A stretch of DNA of 38,097 nucleotides, from contig JAJPKD010000042.1 of the NCBI GenBank assembly GCA_021323895.1, positions 1 to 38,097 on the forward strand, in the 5' to 3' direction. This DNA comes from Acidobacteriota bacterium. GTDB lineage: Bacteria; Acidobacteriota; Blastocatellia; Pyrinomonadales; Pyrinomonadaceae. Within the stretch, counting starts at the first letter, position 1, and every line of letters begins with the position of its first letter. Both the position numbers and the translations under genes were made by a program. The notes beneath the pieces are model-generated. The model was not told the origin of the DNA. It made no database searches and was given only the letters and a program-made list of their open reading frames with translations. Shown piece after piece: positions 36,654 to 38,097 of this stretch.

Positions 36654-37595
36654 ATGAGTACATCAGAAAACAAAATCGTCTTCGATAACGTCTCGAAATT
36701 TTACGGCGAGATTCTCGGCGTGAATCGAGTCAGCCTCGAAATTCCGGCGGGCATCACCAGCCTGGTGGGACCAAACGGAGCAGGGAAGACGACGCTGATG
36801 AATCTGATGACGGGACTGCTGCGCCCAACTCGCGGACGTCTCAGCGTGCTCGGCATTCCCACCGACCACCCTGAACAGTTATTTCGCAAAGTTGGTTATT
36901 GCTCGCAGTTTGATTCGTTTCCGCGGGGGCTGACGGGGCGCGAATTCATCAGCGCATTCCTGATGGTTTCCGGATTCACGCGCAAGCAATCAGATGAACT
37001 AACCGAGAGAGCGCTGGATCGCGTCGAGCTTCTGCCGGCGGCCGATCGAAAGATCGGCGCGTACAGTAAAGGCATGCGACAGCGCGTGCGGCTCGCGCAA
37101 TCGATCGCGCATCAACCTTCGGTGCTGATCCTTGATGAGCCGCTGAACGGCCTTGATCCGATGGTGCGCGCGGAAACGATTGCCTTGTTCAAGCAGCTCG
37201 CGGCTGATGGATTGCACTTGATTATCTCGAGCCACATCCTGCACGAAGTTGACATGATGTCGGATCGCGTCGTGTTGCTGAACAACGGCTACGTCGTCGC
37301 CGAAGGAGCCATCCACGGAGTGCGCGACGAGATGGACGTCGAGCATCCGGCGCAGATTCTGATTCGCTGCGATCAGCCGTCCGTGTTGGCATCGCGAATT
37401 TTCCAGCACGGAGAAGTGGTTGAAGCGCGCGTGCACGACGATCGCCACGGCTTGTTCGTGAAGACCCGCAATCCCGATCAGTTTTATCTGTCGTTGAACG
37501 AGGTCGTGGCGCAGGGTCAGATTACCGTTGAATCGATCGCGCCGGTCGATGATGACTTGAGCGCAGTTTATGACTATTTGATTGGCGCGCAATAA
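36654..37595 (+). CDS. ABC transporter ATP-binding protein
   Basis: [65 protein letters not shown]. Confidence 0.96.
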   Translation: MSTSENKIVFDNVSKFYGEILGVNRVSLEIPAGITSLVGPNGAGKTTLMNLMTGLLRPTRGRLSVLGIPTDHPEQLFRKVGYCSQFDSFPRGLTGREFISAFLMVSGFTRKQSDELTERALDRVELLPAADRKIGAYSKGMRQRVRLAQSIAHQPSVLILDEPLNGLDPMVRAETIALFKQLAADGLHLIISSHILHEVDMMSDRVVLLNNGYVVAEGAIHGVRDEMDVEHPAQILIRCDQPSVLASRIFQHGEVVEARVHDDRHGLFVKTRNPDQFYLSLNEVVAQGQITVESIAPVDDDLSAVYDYLIGAQ

Positions 37596-37613
37596 CAAGC
37601 TGACTTCATTTTT

Positions 37614-38097
37614 ATGAGTGCAAACGCCGAGACATTTCAAACGCGTGTCGAGATCAAGGACGCGGGGTTCGCGCTTTGGCTGCGGCAGATCGGCGCGATC
37701 CTGCGGCTCGAGCTGAAGAAGAATTTCTTTGGCAAGCGCTCGCTGCTGGTTTATTTGCTGGCGCTGATGCCGATCGGTTTGCTGACACTGGTCGAGTTGA
37801 TAAATCCGATCGGCCGCGACACCAACCAATTGCCAACGATCTTCTCGATCTTCTACAACTCGATGATTCTGCGCACGGTGGTCTTCTTTGGCTGCGCCTG
37901 GATCTTCATGAATCTTTTCCGCGGCGAGATCGTCGATCGCAGCCTGCACTACTATTTTCTTTCCTCGGTTCGTCGCGAAGTTCTGGTGGCGGGGAAATAC
38001 GTTTCGGGCGTGCTGACTTCAATCGTGCTCTTCGTTACCGTGACTGTCGTCTCGATGCTGATCGTTTTCTTTTCACACTACTACACAACGAGCACGC
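37614..38097 (+). CDS. ABC transporter permease, 3'-truncated by window end
   Basis: Manual translation MSANAETFQTRVEIKDAGFALWLRQIGAILRLELKKNFFGKRSLLVYLLALMPIGLLTLVEL...; open to the window end, absent from ORF track. Confidence 0.82.
   Translation, partial: MSANAETFQTRVEIKDAGFALWLRQIGAILRLELKKNFFGKRSLLVYLLALMPIGLLTLVELINPIGRDTNQLPTIFSIFYNSMILRTVVFFGCAWIFMNLFRGEIVDRSLHYYFLSSVRREVLVAGKYVSGVLTSIVLFVTVTVVSMLIVFFSHYYTTST

Noticed and set aside
36999-37949. 316-aa minus-strand ORF opposite ABC ATPase/permease
   Set aside because: Antisense shadow ORF in GC-rich coding DNA; the plus strand carries clear Walker and LSGGQ-like motifs and the minus translation is low-complexity Arg/His/Gln

Overview
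A ~38 kb GC-rich, almost entirely plus-strand bacterial chromosomal window. The gene content (LptA-like, trpB-trpA, recA, ispE, tRNA-Gln, prs-rplY-pth-rpsF-rpsR-rplI-dnaB-alr, yggS/T/U-like, Ser/Thr kinase, yebC-ruvC, ECF sigma/FecR, ABC exporter operon) suggests Acidobacteriota (Blastocatellia-like); this taxonomic guess is inference only. The genes are mostly ordinary. The unusual part is what lies between, and sometimes inside, them: a dense set of short paired palindromic elements from several families. At least three families share one architecture: a fixed 5' tag followed by a hairpin whose stem changes between copies by compensatory substitution. Examples are GTGTCAGwA + 4-bp variable stem + 12-nt loop, GTTTAGAG + nnnGGAC-TT-GTCCnnn, and GTrGCrTA + hairpin. 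These elements repeatedly overlap gene boundaries. One three-hairpin copy is inserted in frame inside trpA. Repeat sequence supplies the apparent start codon of alr and pth, and the stop codon or C-terminal codons of trpB, pth, an ECF sigma gene and an ABC ATPase gene. Separately, a DUF104-like/MazF-like toxin-antitoxin pair sits in a ~705-bp segment bounded by 56-bp direct repeats that duplicate the 3' end of the neighbouring oxidoreductase gene. All calls come from reading the sequence and the supplied ORF track; no database search was run.
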